A DNA stretch of 64,000 nucleotides from Amyelois transitella (GCF_032362555.1 NC_083527.1:4898001-4962000), one strand, 5' to 3'. Numbered from the stretch's first letter, positions 1-10,744 are shown. A program made the numbers and translations. Notes: a model not told the origin generated them from the letters alone.

Positions 1-2
1 TC

Positions 3-362
3 AAAAACGAACACCTACCACATCTCGAAAAACTGTCGTCTAAAGACTTTCGTAGAAGTATCTACCAAGGTATACTCGCCCCGGCTCTGGCAAAGAAATC
101 TACAATACGGTCAAAACGCCATAGTGGCTCTGGGCCTTCGTCTCCATTGCCTGTGCAGATTAAACGGCATAAGCCCACAGTTCCAGCAGAACTACGCAAG
201 GAAAGCAATTTACATCAACCTGAAAGAAGTACTTCAAGAAGGTGTGCAAAATGCAGTACCAAAAAAAGTCCAGTACGTACTATCTGGCAGTGTAACACCT
301 GTAAGGTACCTCTCTGCATCCGTACTACTGAATCCTGTTTTTCAGATTTTCATAAACAATGA
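3..362 (+). pseudogene. piggyBac transposase, C-terminal fragment
   Basis: This open frame runs in from the left edge of the window and ends at a stop at 360-362. Its last 45 or so residues form the cysteine-rich zinc-binding tail of piggyBac transposases: RRCAKCSTK, then WQCNTCKVPLC, then CFSDFHKQ just before the stop. In the family this tail binds DNA at the transposon ends; the catalytic core lies outside the window or is lost. Residues upstream (LEKLSSKDFRRSIYQGIL) match the region that follows the core. No frameshift is visible in the part shown. The element cannot be judged intact because the 5' side is cut off by the window edge. Confidence 0.85.
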
Positions 363-363
363 T

Positions 364-943
364 TAACCCGTTATTTGGTTATTACATTGTAAAAAATGTT
401 TGATTATAATTTTCCTTATATGGTCACAGTGGTTAGTAAACTAACCACTCTATTCCGTAAAAGCCTTAAGTATATGTTATGTTTTTGTGTATTTTTCCTA
501 TTAAATAAAGCATAATTAAACCATATTATGTACTGTTTTATTTATTATTCGAACTATGTGAAAGTGTGCCTGAAAGAGTTACCGTGGTGCGAACAGTCTG
601 AACTAGTTTTTCTCGCTAGTGCGGTGTCATTTTAGATACAGTATTATGTGAGTTGGAAAGAGACAAATACATATATTTATTTGTTACTTAAAAACGGTCT
701 TATTTCAATAGAAAAAGAGTACATGGCATATTTGTCCTGTACGCATAGAACAAATAAACTTTGCTTTCAGTGTGTTACTGGACGAATATGACTTGTACGT
801 GCAAGTCCGGTACCGCACTGGTGGCGACAGTATTTGTGCTAGTGTGAACCTAACTTTGATTACCATTAGACGCCTGTCGATATTGTTTATACCTATAGTT
901 TCCTTACATTTGTTTACGTAACAGTTACGACTTTGAATTTACA
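364..943. other. piggyBac 3' flank; no gene
   Basis: No coding sequence is visible. A hairpin with 10-nt arms (AGTGGTTAGT / ACTAACCACT, 428-449) and a polyadenylation-type AATAAA (504-509) follow the piggyBac stop, so this is probably the 3' UTR and subterminal part of that element. The rest is unassigned AT-rich sequence leading to the next piggyBac piece. Confidence 0.5.
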
Positions 944-1860
944 ATGAAACGCTCCCGAAATATATTAGTCCGTATTTTTTAAGAAAAAAAGGAAGATGAT
1001 GATGACTTGACACCCGAACATGGAAATATAAATCAAAAGGTTTTTCCTCCTGGTAAGAAAATTAAAGTTTTAGATGATATAATACTTCCATCACGTTCAA
1101 TTTTCGAAAAAAATACATATGAAAGTCCTTCTACCAGCAACACATATACATTATTACAGGTTGTTTCTTTTTCTGGATGTTCGAGTGAAGTTGGTTCACT
1201 TGCTGATTTATCGTATAGTAATTTATTAAAAGCTGAATGTAACTTGACTCCAGAATCTATAAAAGAATTGTTATCTACACCAAAGTCTCATAACCAGCAA
1301 ACTGCAACTACTAATAATGAATGTAGTTATGCAAGAAATACCTCGAAAGCAATGGATCTATCATTGCCATCTACTAGTTCAAATCATTACGGATCAAATG
1401 ACTCTTATCACGCAGACAACAATCAACTATTAAATGAGAACCACATTTTTAGCGATATAAGTACAGGCAGTGACAGCAGTTATAAACCTTCTAGCTCCGA
1501 CAGTTCTTCAAGCGATATGGAGACGACATCTGATATTGATGATGAAAACATAGTAGATATTCAGAGTCCTATAATAGCCTCACAAGATAGCAAATGGACA
1601 GATATTACTTCTTCATCACCAGATATTGGTTACTTTAAAAATGATACAATAATTAATATTCCACCTGATGTCACATCACCATTTCAAATCTATAAATTAT
1701 TTGTTACTGATGATATCCTACATAAAATGGAAGCAGAGACAAATAATTACGCGAATAATTGTTGCAGTGATGAAGGTATCAAAAATAAATCTAGATTAAA
1801 GAAATGAAAGAATACTAATTATGAGGAAATATGCACATTTATGGGTATAAGGGTGGTATT
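944..1860 (+). pseudogene. piggyBac transposase, N-terminal half (broken)
   Basis: A plausible start is the ATG at 944 (MKRSRNILVRIF), after which the frame shifts into a long acidic, serine-rich frame that is open to 1806. That frame ends with the family entry motif, TSPFQIYKLFVTDDILHKME followed by a TNNYAN-type stretch. It then meets a TGA, after which the homology continues in the same frame with EEICTFMGIRVVLNT before running into unrelated sequence near 1862. This is the disordered N-terminus plus the start of the DDE_Tnp_1_7 domain. The catalytic core is missing, so the copy is dead. The acidic SDSSYKPSSSDSSSS region is typical of piggyBac N-termini. Confidence 0.8.
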
Positions 1861-2130
1861 AAATACTAAATTTTTTTTTTTATTATGGTGAGGCACCCTC
1901 GCATAGTGATATGTAAAGTTAAAAAGTTACTTAATATTAAATTAATATTAATATTTAGGGTCGCGACGGGACTTTTAAAGTTGGAAAGAAAAAATAAATA
2001 CATGTATTTTTCTATATGGTCACATTTATTCCTAGCAATGAAAATTGACACGTTAAGTTATTAAAATAAAACATACAAAACAATCAAAATTTTACTTAAT
2101 CAGTGTTGATTTCTTAGAATCCGGATATTT

Positions 2131-2730
2131 TTATCTAAATTCTTTCACAATCAAAAGGAGATATTGCTTTTGATCTTCATTGGCGGTGATCAACTTGTTA
2201 TATTCCTCCATCAACGCAACACTACGTTCAGCAATATCATTCACTACCCTTATTGACCGCACAATGTCTCTTCCAGCTTTGTACTCATCATCTTCTGGCC
2301 AGTCATTCACATCTTTTTTTAAGAATTGAGACGATATTCCTAGTATTTCAAAGAAACGAAGTGAATTACTGGACGAAGTCTTCGATATTTTTTCTTGCAA
2401 TGTCTTTCGTATCCAAACTAATTCTTTTCGGAGAAAAATCAAGACCTTCTTTTTCTAACGCCTGTACCATTTTTCGTTTGGTATCTGATGCAATTTCGTC
2501 ATCGAAAAATGCAAATGATACGAGCTCTTCTGCCAAGTACCACAGATGTCCCATAACTTTTTTAGAGCTACTTTGGATAGCTCTGGACTTATATTTTCGA
2601 ATGTTGTCAGGTCCTTTAATAGCTGCAAGTCATTTTTGGGAGCTGACAAAGCAACAGAAGCTTGATACCAGTACTTCACGTAAATCATGACTGAAAAGAT
2701 GCAAACATCTTTTCGCACGGTCACCCTCAT
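2131..2730 (-). pseudogene. Unclassified arthropod repeat-family protein, frameshifted
   Basis: Three overlapping minus-strand frames carry one protein in order: WYQASVALSAPKNDLQLLKD (upstream), then MGHLWYLAEELVSFAFFDDE with TKRKMVQAL, then NSLRFFEILGI and finally VVNDIAERSVALMEEYNKL with QKQYLLLIV near the end. The VVNDxAERxVAL...QKQ(Y/F)LL signature is one I recall from long uncharacterised proteins that recur in many copies in arthropod genomes. I do not know its biochemical role, and no catalytic motif is evident in this piece. Two frame changes (near 2440 and 2550) and the absence of an upstream start mark it as a relic. It could be the C-terminal part of an unclassified transposon protein. 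Confidence 0.5.
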
Positions 2731-2769
2731 GCGGCTCTAGCTCTGGCGAGGCTGCTCCCCCTTGATCTC

Positions 2770-3420
2770 CGGGTGCAAGAAACTGCTTCATTGTACCGGA
2801 TCAAGAGTGGGGCACCGCTGCCGGGACTACCGGGTAGGGAGATCGAGCAATCGACTTCCGCACTTGCGGCTCCTCCTCCAGCCAAATGTATCAGCCTGGA
2901 TATCGTCGGTCTGGAAGATCAGCAGCAGGTAGATGCTAACAGCGAATTCGATGTTAGGATCTACACGGATGGCAGCAAAATTGACGGACGGGTCGGCGCC
3001 GCTCTCTCCATATAGAATGACGGGACGGAAGATCAGGCCGTCAAGCTTTGTCTGCCGCCGTACTGCTCGGTCTATCAGGCCGAACTCTAGGCGATATGTG
3101 AGGCGGCGAAAAGAATTAAGGTGCATTAAGCTAATTCTTTTGGGGTTTACAGTGACTCTATGTCTGCTCTTCAAACTGTCGTCAACGTAAGATCTCTCCA
3201 TCCGTTGGCAGTTGCAGCAGAACAAATATTGAAAGTATCTGTGCCCAAAATAAAGTTTTCAAAATGTTTTGGATAAAGGCGCATGCTGGACTGGAGGGCA
3301 ACGAAAGGGCAGACCGACTAGCAAAGGAGGCCGCTGTGAACTCCAAAAGAAAAGCCAACTATGTATATCACACGTTAAGAATCAAACCGTCACTATACGA
3401 AATTATGCAAATATCGACTA
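2770..3420 (+). pseudogene. LINE ORF2 RNase H domain relic
   Basis: The segment encodes a ribonuclease H fold in pieces. VRIYTDGSKIDGRVGAALSI is the first strand with its catalytic Asp, YSDSMSALQTVVNVRSLHPL follows in the same frame beyond several stops, and WIKAHAGLEGNERADRLAKE with the final Asp sits in another frame from about 3263. RNase H degrades the RNA strand of the RNA/DNA hybrid in R1/I/LOA-type non-LTR retrotransposons; in insect ORF2 proteins it lies after the reverse transcriptase. Upstream reverse transcriptase is not recognisable here, so this is a 3' fragment with at least one frameshift and multiple stops. Clade assignment is uncertain. Confidence 0.75.
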
Positions 3421-3424
3421 TTAA

Positions 3425-3657
3425 CGCCATCTAGTAGCGCGCGGTAAGAACAGTGTAATGCAGAAACTCCCATGTTTATATCATAATCCGTTCGATAGAT
3501 GTCATTAGTGTCGATATGTCATTGGTGGGAGATCACGAGGCCGTTGACAGCAACATCGTCATTTTTTCATTAGAGACATGGCCGCCGTGATGTTGAGGTC
3601 AATTCTGTATTGAACAGTGACATTTTTTGTTTACCTACGCTTTTCCTGAAATTATAA
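3425..3657 (+). other. Probable 5' UTR exon of the first Sola-like element
   Basis: Noncoding segment ending in a good splice donor (TATAAG|GTAAGT, intron from 3658). A matching acceptor (TATCTTACAG) lies at 4697-4706, a few bases before the ATG at 4717. The layout, a noncoding leader exon plus intron, parallels the second Sola-like element, which has a donor at 59647/59646. Inference from splice-site sequence only. Confidence 0.4.
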
Positions 3658-3800
3658 GGTAAGTTTGACTGGGTTTATACATAAAAAACATGTTTAAACA
3701 AAAAGTTACAGTTTTCTTTTTATTTTAGTTTGTATGTTAGATCATACTTTTAAAGAATAGTGTATTTAAATGTAAAGTGTCAGTTGTCCCGTTATTTATG

Positions 3801-3935
3801 TTGGATATTTGGAATATTTTTTTAAGGTATACTGTCATTAAACAATAAGTGACAGTCTTCACATATTTTTGGTTGGATATTTGGAATATTGTTTGAAGGT
3901 ATACTGTCATTAAACAATAAATGACAGTATTCGCA
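3801..3935. repeat. 72-bp tandem duplication in intron
   Basis: Two adjacent copies start with TTGGATATTTGGAATATT at 3801 and 3873 and both run through GGTATACTGTCATTAAACAA. A few substitutions separate them. It lies inside the presumed intron of the first Sola-like element. Confidence 0.8.
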
Positions 3936-4494
3936 TAATTATGTTCTTAAGTAAGATAACAATTTTAAATAATAATTGTAGTATTACAAATAGTGACAGT
4001 GTTTTCCATAAATTCAGAATGTATTATTTAAAACAATTTTAGATGTTTCTTTCAGTTTAAAGTCAGTATTGCTGCAATTTCGAAATGATCACCTTATTTA
4101 TTAATCTGCCCTTATCCGAAAAGAAACGTTTTTGTCTTAATGTTCCAACTTTCTTGTTACTATAATAATTATTAAGAGGAATGATTTCATTGTTTGTTTG
4201 AATTTAATAGGCTACGAAAATACAACATAAATTTTAAAAAATCTTTTGCCGTTAGATAGGCCCTTATCCCTGAGTGACATAGGCTATGTAAGTAGTTTAT
4301 AATAATTATGTATTATCGAATGCTGTAATTTTTATACCAAACGACACTTTTTGGTTAAAAGACATGACAATTCAAAATATCCAAGGGAAAACCCTAAAAA
4401 TTGTTTTCGGTAATCTGACACTTTCTTTAGAATTTTTTAAATACTATTAATATATATTTTTTTAATAAGATGTTACTTTTAATGACAAGTTGTT

Positions 4495-4655
4495 GGCCGC
4501 TGCTTCGCTCGCGTTACCTTATGTCATTCTCCATACTTTTAACTATGTGTATGCAAAATTTCATGAAGATCGGTTTAGTGGTTTAAACGCGAAAGACGGA
4601 CAAACAAACAAACAAACGTACTTTCACATTTATAATACCTATTAGTATAGATGAT
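4495..4655 (+). repeat. RTE/SINE-like 3' tail fragment
   Basis: The segment begins GCTGCTTCGCTCGCGTTACC, continues with TTCATGAAGATCGGTTTAGT, then (ACAA)n, and ends TTTATAATACCTATTAGTAT. This order of modules is the 3' end of an RTE-like retrotransposon or the SINE that shares its tail, seen widely in Lepidoptera and some other insects. It sits in the intron before 4717. It is noncoding and 5'-truncated. Confidence 0.65.
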
Positions 4656-4716
4656 AACAATCTTTTATTGACCGTGCAACCTAACTTTGCCAATATTATC
4701 TTACAGTATCTTCATC

Positions 4717-7306
4717 ATGCCTCCTATCAACCCAAGGACTCGTAAATTTAGAGGAATTATTAAAGATATTAATTCCAAAATTGAAGAATCTCCAGAAATA
4801 AATATAAATAAATTCCAGCATTACAGGCGTTCAACGTAAACAATACTTTAGAAACAGAAATTCTTCAAGTTCTTCCTGTAGCAGCCGTCAGTCTACTCGA
4901 GATTTTTCGACTGCTTCCGATGATGATAAGGAGTATAAACCCAGTTCTCAAGATAATTCGTCATCTCAAGAATCTGACAGTGAAACTCGTACACAAAACA
5001 TTAAATTACCAAAAAAAGTATGTCAACAACAAAATTTAGTCAGTGGGTCTCAATCACAATTCAGTTCGTACAATTCACTTACACAAAAAGAAACACTATC
5101 GTCGGGAACTGCACCCGGATCATCTAGATCATCTTCATCATCTAGTTCATCCACTTCTAGTACGTCTAGTAGCTCTTCTAACAGTTCTTCAGATTCTGAA
5201 CAAAATTCAGTTACACCATCGAAGCGGAAATGTGTTACAATGAACCAAGAAACAGATATTGAAATAATAATAAGCAAATCAACCGAATACTTGTCATCTT
5301 TACAACAAATAGCATTACAATATGATTCAAATAGTTCGTCTGATATTAATGAAAATGTGATTAAAAAATGTACAAGGTCTGAAAGGCCCATAACTTATAG
5401 GCCTTACAGACGTTGTACATTTTTTGTAATTGTTTGAATTATCTACTTCGGTTATGGGCCATAACCGAAGTAGATAATTCAAACAATTACATACATAATT
5501 TAGACGCATATTATGGAGAAACCCAAATACTCTCATTTCATAATAATCAAATTATTATGAAATGAGAGCAAATTAAAAATATATTTAAACTGCAGCTATT
5601 AGTGATTTGACACCTGATGAAGTTTGCCAGAATGACTCTAATGGACAAACACGAAAAAGAAAGCGCGGCAGTAAAAAGGCTCTTGCAAAAACTTTACGAA
5701 ATATGGGTTTAAAGTATACATCTTCGTCTACCAAACATAAAGTAATAACAGAAAGAAAAATAGGTGTTCCTTGTAATAATAATTGCCGATTAAAGTGTTC
5801 CAATAACTTTTCCGAAGAAGAACGTAAGGAAATTTTTTGTAACTATTGGAGAATGGGGTCACTTACACAACAAAGATACTTTATATCTAAACATATGAGT
5901 GAGATTAAACCGAAGTATCAATATAAAAAAATATCTAACAATAGAAAACCCAAACACTCTTTTACTTAACAATAAATAACCAAAAAAAGAAGGTATGCAA
6001 AATATTTTTCAAAAGAACTTTAGGTATCAATGACAGGCCAATTCGGACTGTTATAGAAAAATTTAATTCAACGGGTATTATTGAACCTGAACTACGTGGA
6101 AAACACAAAAATCATGGAACCAAAGTATCTGCAGAGTTATTGGCTACAGTTAAAAGACATATTGATAGTATACCCAGAATTGAGAGCCATTATTTGCGTC
6201 AACAAACAAGTAGAGAATACATAGAGGGAGGGAAAACATTAACCGATTTATACAGAGATTATAAAAAAGATTGTGAAAAGAATGGATCTGAATATGTCAA
6301 AATTAATATTTATAGAAAAGTGTTTAAAGAAGACTTTAATATAAGTTTTTTTACACCAAAGAAAGACCATTGCGAAGATTGTGTTGCATGTGAAAACGCA
6401 TTACAACCAGATAAAGAAAAATTGGAAGTATATATCACACTTAAAAGAGAAAGAATTAAGCAGGGCAGAGAAGTTACGAGACAAGGAATTTATCAGTGAG
6501 AATAATATTGTAGCATGTTATGATATGCAAGCCATGTTACAGGTTCCTAGGGGAGATGTGTCTTCTTTCTATTACAAATCCAGATTAAATTGCATGAATT
6601 TTACAATTTGCGAACTAAAAGCAGATAATACTGACTGCTTTTTTTGGAATGAGGTTGAAGGGCAAAAGAGCGCAAATGAAATAGGTACATGCATTTTCAA
6701 ATTCTTAAAGAAAAAGTCCGCGTCTTTGTCAGGAAAAGTAGATATAATATTTTACTCTGATAACGCATATGGCCAAAATAAAAACCAATTCGTATTTTCC
6801 ACATACATACACGCAGTTAAGAACTTACCAAATTGGTAAGTTTTTGATCAAAGGTCATACGCAAAATGAGGGTGACTCTGTCCATTCCACAATAGAGCGG
6901 CAGATAAAAAGAATGTTACGTACTGGACCTATTTACGTCCCGGATCAGTACATAAATGCCATACGAGAGGCAAAGAAAAAAGGGAACAAATATAATGTAC
7001 TTAGTAGAAATGTCTCAAGGAATTTTATGACAAAAAAAATTCAAGAGTATAAATTGACTAAAAATACAGAAGGAGCGGTAGTTAAAGTAAGTGATATCAA
7101 GATTATAAAGATTGAAAAAGGGGATTCAAATAATAACGTAAGAGTATATTACAAGGAATCTTATTCGGAAGAAAATTACAAAGAAATAAAATTGCTTAAA
7201 ATACCTCGTGCTCGGCCTCAATTACTCCCTCTTTATACTTCAAAATTACCATTGTCTGATAATAAAAAAAGGATCTTAAGGATCTTATAAAAAAAAATGC
7301 TATGCT
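4717..7306 (+). pseudogene. Sola-like (DNxxGQNKN) transposase, decayed
   Basis: The coding trace starts at ATG 4717 (MPPINPRTRKFRG), shifts frame near 4830, and continues as a serine-rich, acidic N-terminus (SSSSSSSSTSSTSSSSS around 5130). A Cys-rich segment follows (CNNNCRLKCSNNFSEEER, from about 5770), then FFTPKKDHCEDCVACENA (from about 6347). The catalytic-type part is split by a frame change near 6480 and another near 6830. It holds an Asp in VACYDMQAML, an Asp in YSDNAYGQNKNQF, and an Asp in IKGHTQNEGDSVHS. These three acidic positions parallel those of the intact protein at 56856-59528. The C-terminus ends at 7290-7306, where piggyBac sequence abuts. Three inverted repeats break the N-terminal frame at 5363-5568. 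In Sola-type elements this protein cuts and pastes the DNA; here it is dead. Confidence 0.7.
5363..5568. repeat. Three consecutive palindromes inside the dead transposase
   Basis: Stem 1: arms 5363-5388 and 5400-5425, 26 bp with two mismatches. Stem 2: perfect 33-bp arms, 5425-5457 and 5459-5491, around a single central base at 5458. Stem 3: perfect 18-bp arms, 5530-5547 and 5551-5568, with a CAA loop. Stems 1 and 2 share position 5425. Perfect arms imply recent formation or an uncorrected foldback. Confidence 0.9.
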
Positions 7307-7800
7307 AACATAATGAAACAATACATCAAACATAAGCCAATAAAATGGGGGTTCAAGATGTGGTGTCGAGCCGAGTCTTCAACAGGTTACTTGTACCAAT
7401 TTGATCTGTACACGGGCAAAAAAACAAACATCGAAATCGGACTTGGCGAGACTGTTGTTCTAAATCTATCGGAACAGCTAAAGGGTCTCGATTGCGAAGT
7501 GTATTTTGATATTTTTTTCAATTCGCCTGCTTTACAACATAAACTAATGATTCAGAATACAAAAGCATGTGGTACTGTTTGCACAAATAGAAAAAACGTG
7601 CCCAAATCATTGCCGGCGGATAAAAGTATGCAAAGAGGTAACATTTATGCTGTAAGTTCGAATGGAATAACATTTACCAAATGGATGGATACTATACTAA
7701 AGCAGTTCACATGTTGACAAATTTTATATCCCCAGTGCAGACTAGTACAATAAAGAGGAGGCAAGCAGGAACTGCCCAAAAAATCAAAGTCAAATTATTT
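7307..7800 (+). pseudogene. piggyBac transposase, core fragment
   Basis: The frame from 7313 starts MKQYIKHKPIKWGFKMWCR, which in the family directly follows the first catalytic Asp. It runs through YLYQFDLYTGKK, GLGETVVLNL and VYFDIFFNSPALQHKL, the second catalytic Asp being in YFDIFF, then RGNIYAVSSNG. Near 7690 the frame shifts and continues as AVHMLTNFISPVQTSTIKRR to about 7790. Close relative of the copy at 32455-33821. The N-terminus and the C-terminal Cys-rich tail are absent, so it is non-functional. It starts immediately after the truncated Sola-like frame. Confidence 0.85.
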
Positions 7801-7866
7801 ATTGCAAATATTGAGTTATGCAATTTAACACTGGCTACATTTAGTTTTTAGTTCTCAAGAAATACT

Positions 7867-8118
7867 GTAGGTGGCGCTATACTGCACCTTTTTGTCTGTG
7901 GCCTGTGTTCTCACTTTGTAAAGAATTGTGCACGAAAATAAAATAAGATTATTCAAGAAAACAGTTCTTTTATTAGAATTCTCAGTCCATAACTCAAAAG
8001 TTTATGGGCCCAGAATACTCTGCGAATAAAGAAAAAGTGTCAGAAAGTCACCAGAAAGTGAAAAATTTCATTGTTGAAAATAACCTAACTTCAAGCAATC
8101 AAAATTGATTCGTTACGA
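7867..8118 (+). other. Probable copia-type LTR 3' part, primer site and leader
   Basis: A stretch starting TGTAGGTGGCGCTATACTGC and ending ...CATAACTCA near 7995 has LTR-like termini. It is followed by TTATGGGCCCAG (8002-8013), which resembles the internal initiator-tRNA primer site used by Drosophila copia. The gag-like ATG is at 8119. Exact LTR limits cannot be fixed without a second copy. Confidence 0.4.
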
Positions 8119-8460
8119 ATGAATTTAGAAAAATTTGACGGAAATAATTTCAGACAGTGGAAATTTCAAATTAAATGTGCTTTGAAGGCAAAAGGGATTT
8201 ATATTTATTCGCCAAAACCAGAGAAAGATACTGCTGAGTGGTTGAAAAATGATGGCATGGCGATGTTTTTATTAACATCTATGGATTTTAAACAAATCAC
8301 CTTAGTAGAAAATTGTGACACCGCCATAGAAATGATGACAAAACTTGAATCTATATATGAGCAAAAAAGTGAAATATGTAAAATGCTAATTCATGAAAAA
8401 TTTTATCAATACAAGGGTACTTCTCAAATTTCGTGCAATTCGTATATTTTGGACGATTAA
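8119..8460 (+). pseudogene. Ty1/copia Gag N-terminal fragment (UBN2-like)
   Basis: The 113-codon frame starts MNLEKFDGNNFRQWKFQIKC. The LxGxNFxxWK pattern followed by an ALKAKGI-type helix is the entry motif of copia-type Gag proteins. Further family-like blocks are DTAEWLKNDGMAMFLLTSM and MTKLESIYEQKSEICKMLI. Gag packages the element RNA in virus-like particles. The frame stops at 8458-8460 and homology is not followed downstream, so protease, integrase and reverse transcriptase are missing. The copia-like primer site just upstream supports the call. Confidence 0.8.
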
Positions 8461-9449
8461 AAAAAAAGTATTCACATTTAAGCTGTCTTATTAATTTCAA
8501 ACTATCCATTTTAAAAAGGGCTACCGAGGCCATGCAACGTGATCCCCTAATTGTAGATATAAAGATAGTTACAGCATATTTATGTGTCAAAATGACACTA
8601 CCATACGTGTCCCGAAGGCAAACACTAGAGTTCAAGACATCGGATATTAGAAATGTGCGTTTGTAGCGCTATTTTAGCAAACAATATTAAAATATATTTA
8701 TTAAGGTGTAATTATTTAAATTTATAAATTTATAGATAATATAGATCATTAAAAAAAAACGAAATTTAAGTTTTGTCACGTTAATTTTGGTCTTTACCAT
8801 CAGCATAGATAAAACTGCAAAACCATTCGTGTACCTTAACCCTAGAAACCCGGCTCCCCGCTCCCCGCCTCCGACTCGCCCGCTACTCGGCAGGCAGACG
8901 CAGTGGGACGTGGTCACGCGTTTGCTTCGCCAAAAAATCAATGAGAATCGTGAATTTTCAAGTTTGGTACGAGATTTGGTATTTACCATCCCTTTACTTT
9001 TAAGGTGAGTATTGTGATTTTAATTACATTGTATTTTTTATGATGAAGTTTGATAGTTTTTATAGCCGTAGTCCATTTTTCTGATTAATTGTACTTATAA
9101 TTTAGTTACTAAAATTCCAAACATGCCATAATATCATTACCTTCACGATCATTACGTTCGTTTACCATCAGCATTTAAATTGAAGGTAAAGATCCTAAAT
9201 TAAAGGTAATGATAAACAAAAAGCTTTTAAACAATCGCATAAAAAGGGGGGTTATAGGTAACTTAATAAGTATTATCACTATGATCCGAATTAAAAAAAG
9301 TACCTGTATGTACAAATGTATGTTTGTCAGCGATTTTCTCGCATTTCACTGACAGATTTTAACTAAACTTCATAGTTAAATTGATGTGATTTTCATATAC
9401 CTAATCACAAGGCCTCAGAATTTTTATTGACAAATAAATTTGTATTAAG
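8461..9449. other. Noncoding; leader exon of an element, TTACCAT motifs
   Basis: No supported gene. A GC-rich patch near 8850-8935 ends in an exon-like segment with a splice donor (TTTTAAG|GTGAGT at about 9003). The short motif TTTACCATC or its complement recurs at about 8798, 8987, 9168 and, in shorter TTACC form, again at 10504-10570. I read this as the 5' part of the element that encodes the small basic protein at 10074. Confidence 0.35.
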
Positions 9450-9645
9450 TACTAGCTACGCCCCGGGGCTTCGCTCCCGTGGGAATATTGGGATAAAAAG
9501 TAACCTAAGTGTTATTCCAAGTTATATACCCGTGTATTTCATCAAAATCCGTACAGTAGGTTTTGCGTGAAAGAGTAACAAACATCCATCATTACAAACT
9601 TTCGTATTTATAATACTTATTAGTACGAAGTAGGATATCCTCTTT
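9450..9645 (+). repeat. Second RTE/SINE-like tail fragment
   Basis: Contains CTACGCCCCGGGGCTTCGCT, GGGAATATTGGGATAAAAAG, TTTCATCAAAATCCGTACAG, then TTTGCGTGAAAGAGTAACAA and TTTATAATACTTATTAGTAC. These are the successive blocks of the common insect RTE-type 3' end. It is a different subfamily from the copy at 4495. Confidence 0.7.
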
Positions 9646-9680
9646 AATCTACGCTACTCATCAAAAGTTCTTGTTTTAAG

Positions 9681-9992
9681 AGGATTGTTTACCAAACATT
9701 TTTCATACAAAAAGCCGTGACTGTTTTCACCTTTTAAACCTTCATCCATTTTCTCCATTTTTGGATATCTGCTAGATATAATGATAAACTAGTTCTAGTA
9801 CTACTAGTTCTCTTTTTTTAGCAATTTTGCAAAGTAAAAAAAATATTTTTAAATTTCTAAAAAAAGAGAACCATGCTTCCTAGTTTATCATTATATCTAG
9901 CAGATATCCAAAAATGGAGAAAATGGGTGAAGGTTTAAGGGGTGAAAACAGTCACGGCTTTTTGTATGAAAAATGTTTTTGGAAACGATCCT
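9681..9992. mobile_element. Foldback MITE with long terminal inverted repeats
   Basis: The arms AGGATTGTTTACCAAACATT... (from 9681) and ...AATGTTTTTGGAAACGATCCT (to 9992) are complementary over roughly 140 bp with few mismatches, and the pairing extends into the centre, so almost the whole 312 bp can fold into one hairpin. It has no coding capacity. TTAA lies just outside on both sides (9676-9679 and 9994-9997, with one unpaired base at each end), which would fit mobilisation by a piggyBac-type transposase. That last point is inference. Confidence 0.8.
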
Positions 9993-10073
9993 ATTAAGTA
10001 AAAAGATAATACAAGATCTGTAATTAATCAGTTTTCATTTTTTTTATGCAGAATAATAATAGAAGAAGCAAAC

Positions 10074-10184
10074 ATGAAAGTAAATAAGAAAAGTCGTGAA
10101 GAAAAATTGGAGCAAGCCCGTCTCCACAAGAAAAAGAAATATGAAGAAACTCTCTTTGTACTGAAATACCTAAAGAATGATTGA
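10074..10184 (+). CDS. Small lysine-rich protein, N-terminal exon type
   Basis: A 36-codon frame from ATG 10074, preceded by a pyrimidine-rich acceptor (TTTTATGCAG). It encodes a basic, helical peptide with SREEKLEQARLHKKKKYEE. This resembles TREERLEKRRLYERRRKERI at the start of the 262-aa protein on the minus strand at 17541, so it may be the N-terminal exon of the same class of element. With the donor at about 9003 it could be exon 2 of a short transcript. No function can be assigned and the frame may be truncated. Confidence 0.35.
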   Translation: MKVNKKSREEKLEQARLHKKKKYEETLFVLKYLKND

Positions 10185-10744
10185 TGTTAACTATTTTTAT
10201 TTTGATTTGAGTTTAAATTACTTACAAGTTTAGTTAAGTTTTTGTTTTTATGTCTCAGTCATCTGAGTTTAATTATTATGTATGACTTACTTTCTTTATT
10301 TGATGTTTAATATACTGTTGAGTATTACTGTTAAAGATTATTATATTTTAATTATGTTTGATTTACGTTGATCGACGAATATGTAACAATATTAGTTGTG
10401 TAATAAGTAAATTACTTACTTATACTACTAAACTAAATATATATATTTAAAAAAACCGTGTTTAATTTAATGTTCTACACATATCAATATTAAAGAGTTC
10501 AAAATCATTACCAGTAGATATAAACAAAAAATTACCATCCGCAGTCGGTAATGACTAGCTATCATTACCGGCTACGATAAATTTTTTAAAACTTTATAAC
10601 TTTAAGATTTATCAGGGCAATTGCTTGAAACTTATCTATAATATTCAGGATAACGTATATTTTGAGAATATTGATCAAAATTTCAGTTCTCCAAAAATAA
10701 TTTGTCAGAATTGTCAGAATTGCACCAAACGAGAGAAATACCCA
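10185..10744. other. No gene seen; TTACC motif cluster
   Basis: AT-rich sequence without a supported frame. ATCATTACCAG (about 10503), AAATTACCATCC (about 10531), GGTAATGAC (about 10546) and ATCATTACCGG (about 10562) form a cluster that mirrors the TTACCAT motifs at 8798-9215, as if the two marked opposite subterminal regions of one element. Confidence 0.35.

Noticed and set aside
3425..3657. Possible host-gene promoter and first exon
   Set aside because: The downstream coding sequence is transposase and the layout matches the second Sola-like element, so it is part of the transposon.
8433..8666. 77-codon frame after the copia Gag fragment
   Set aside because: Does not continue Gag homology and has no known motif.
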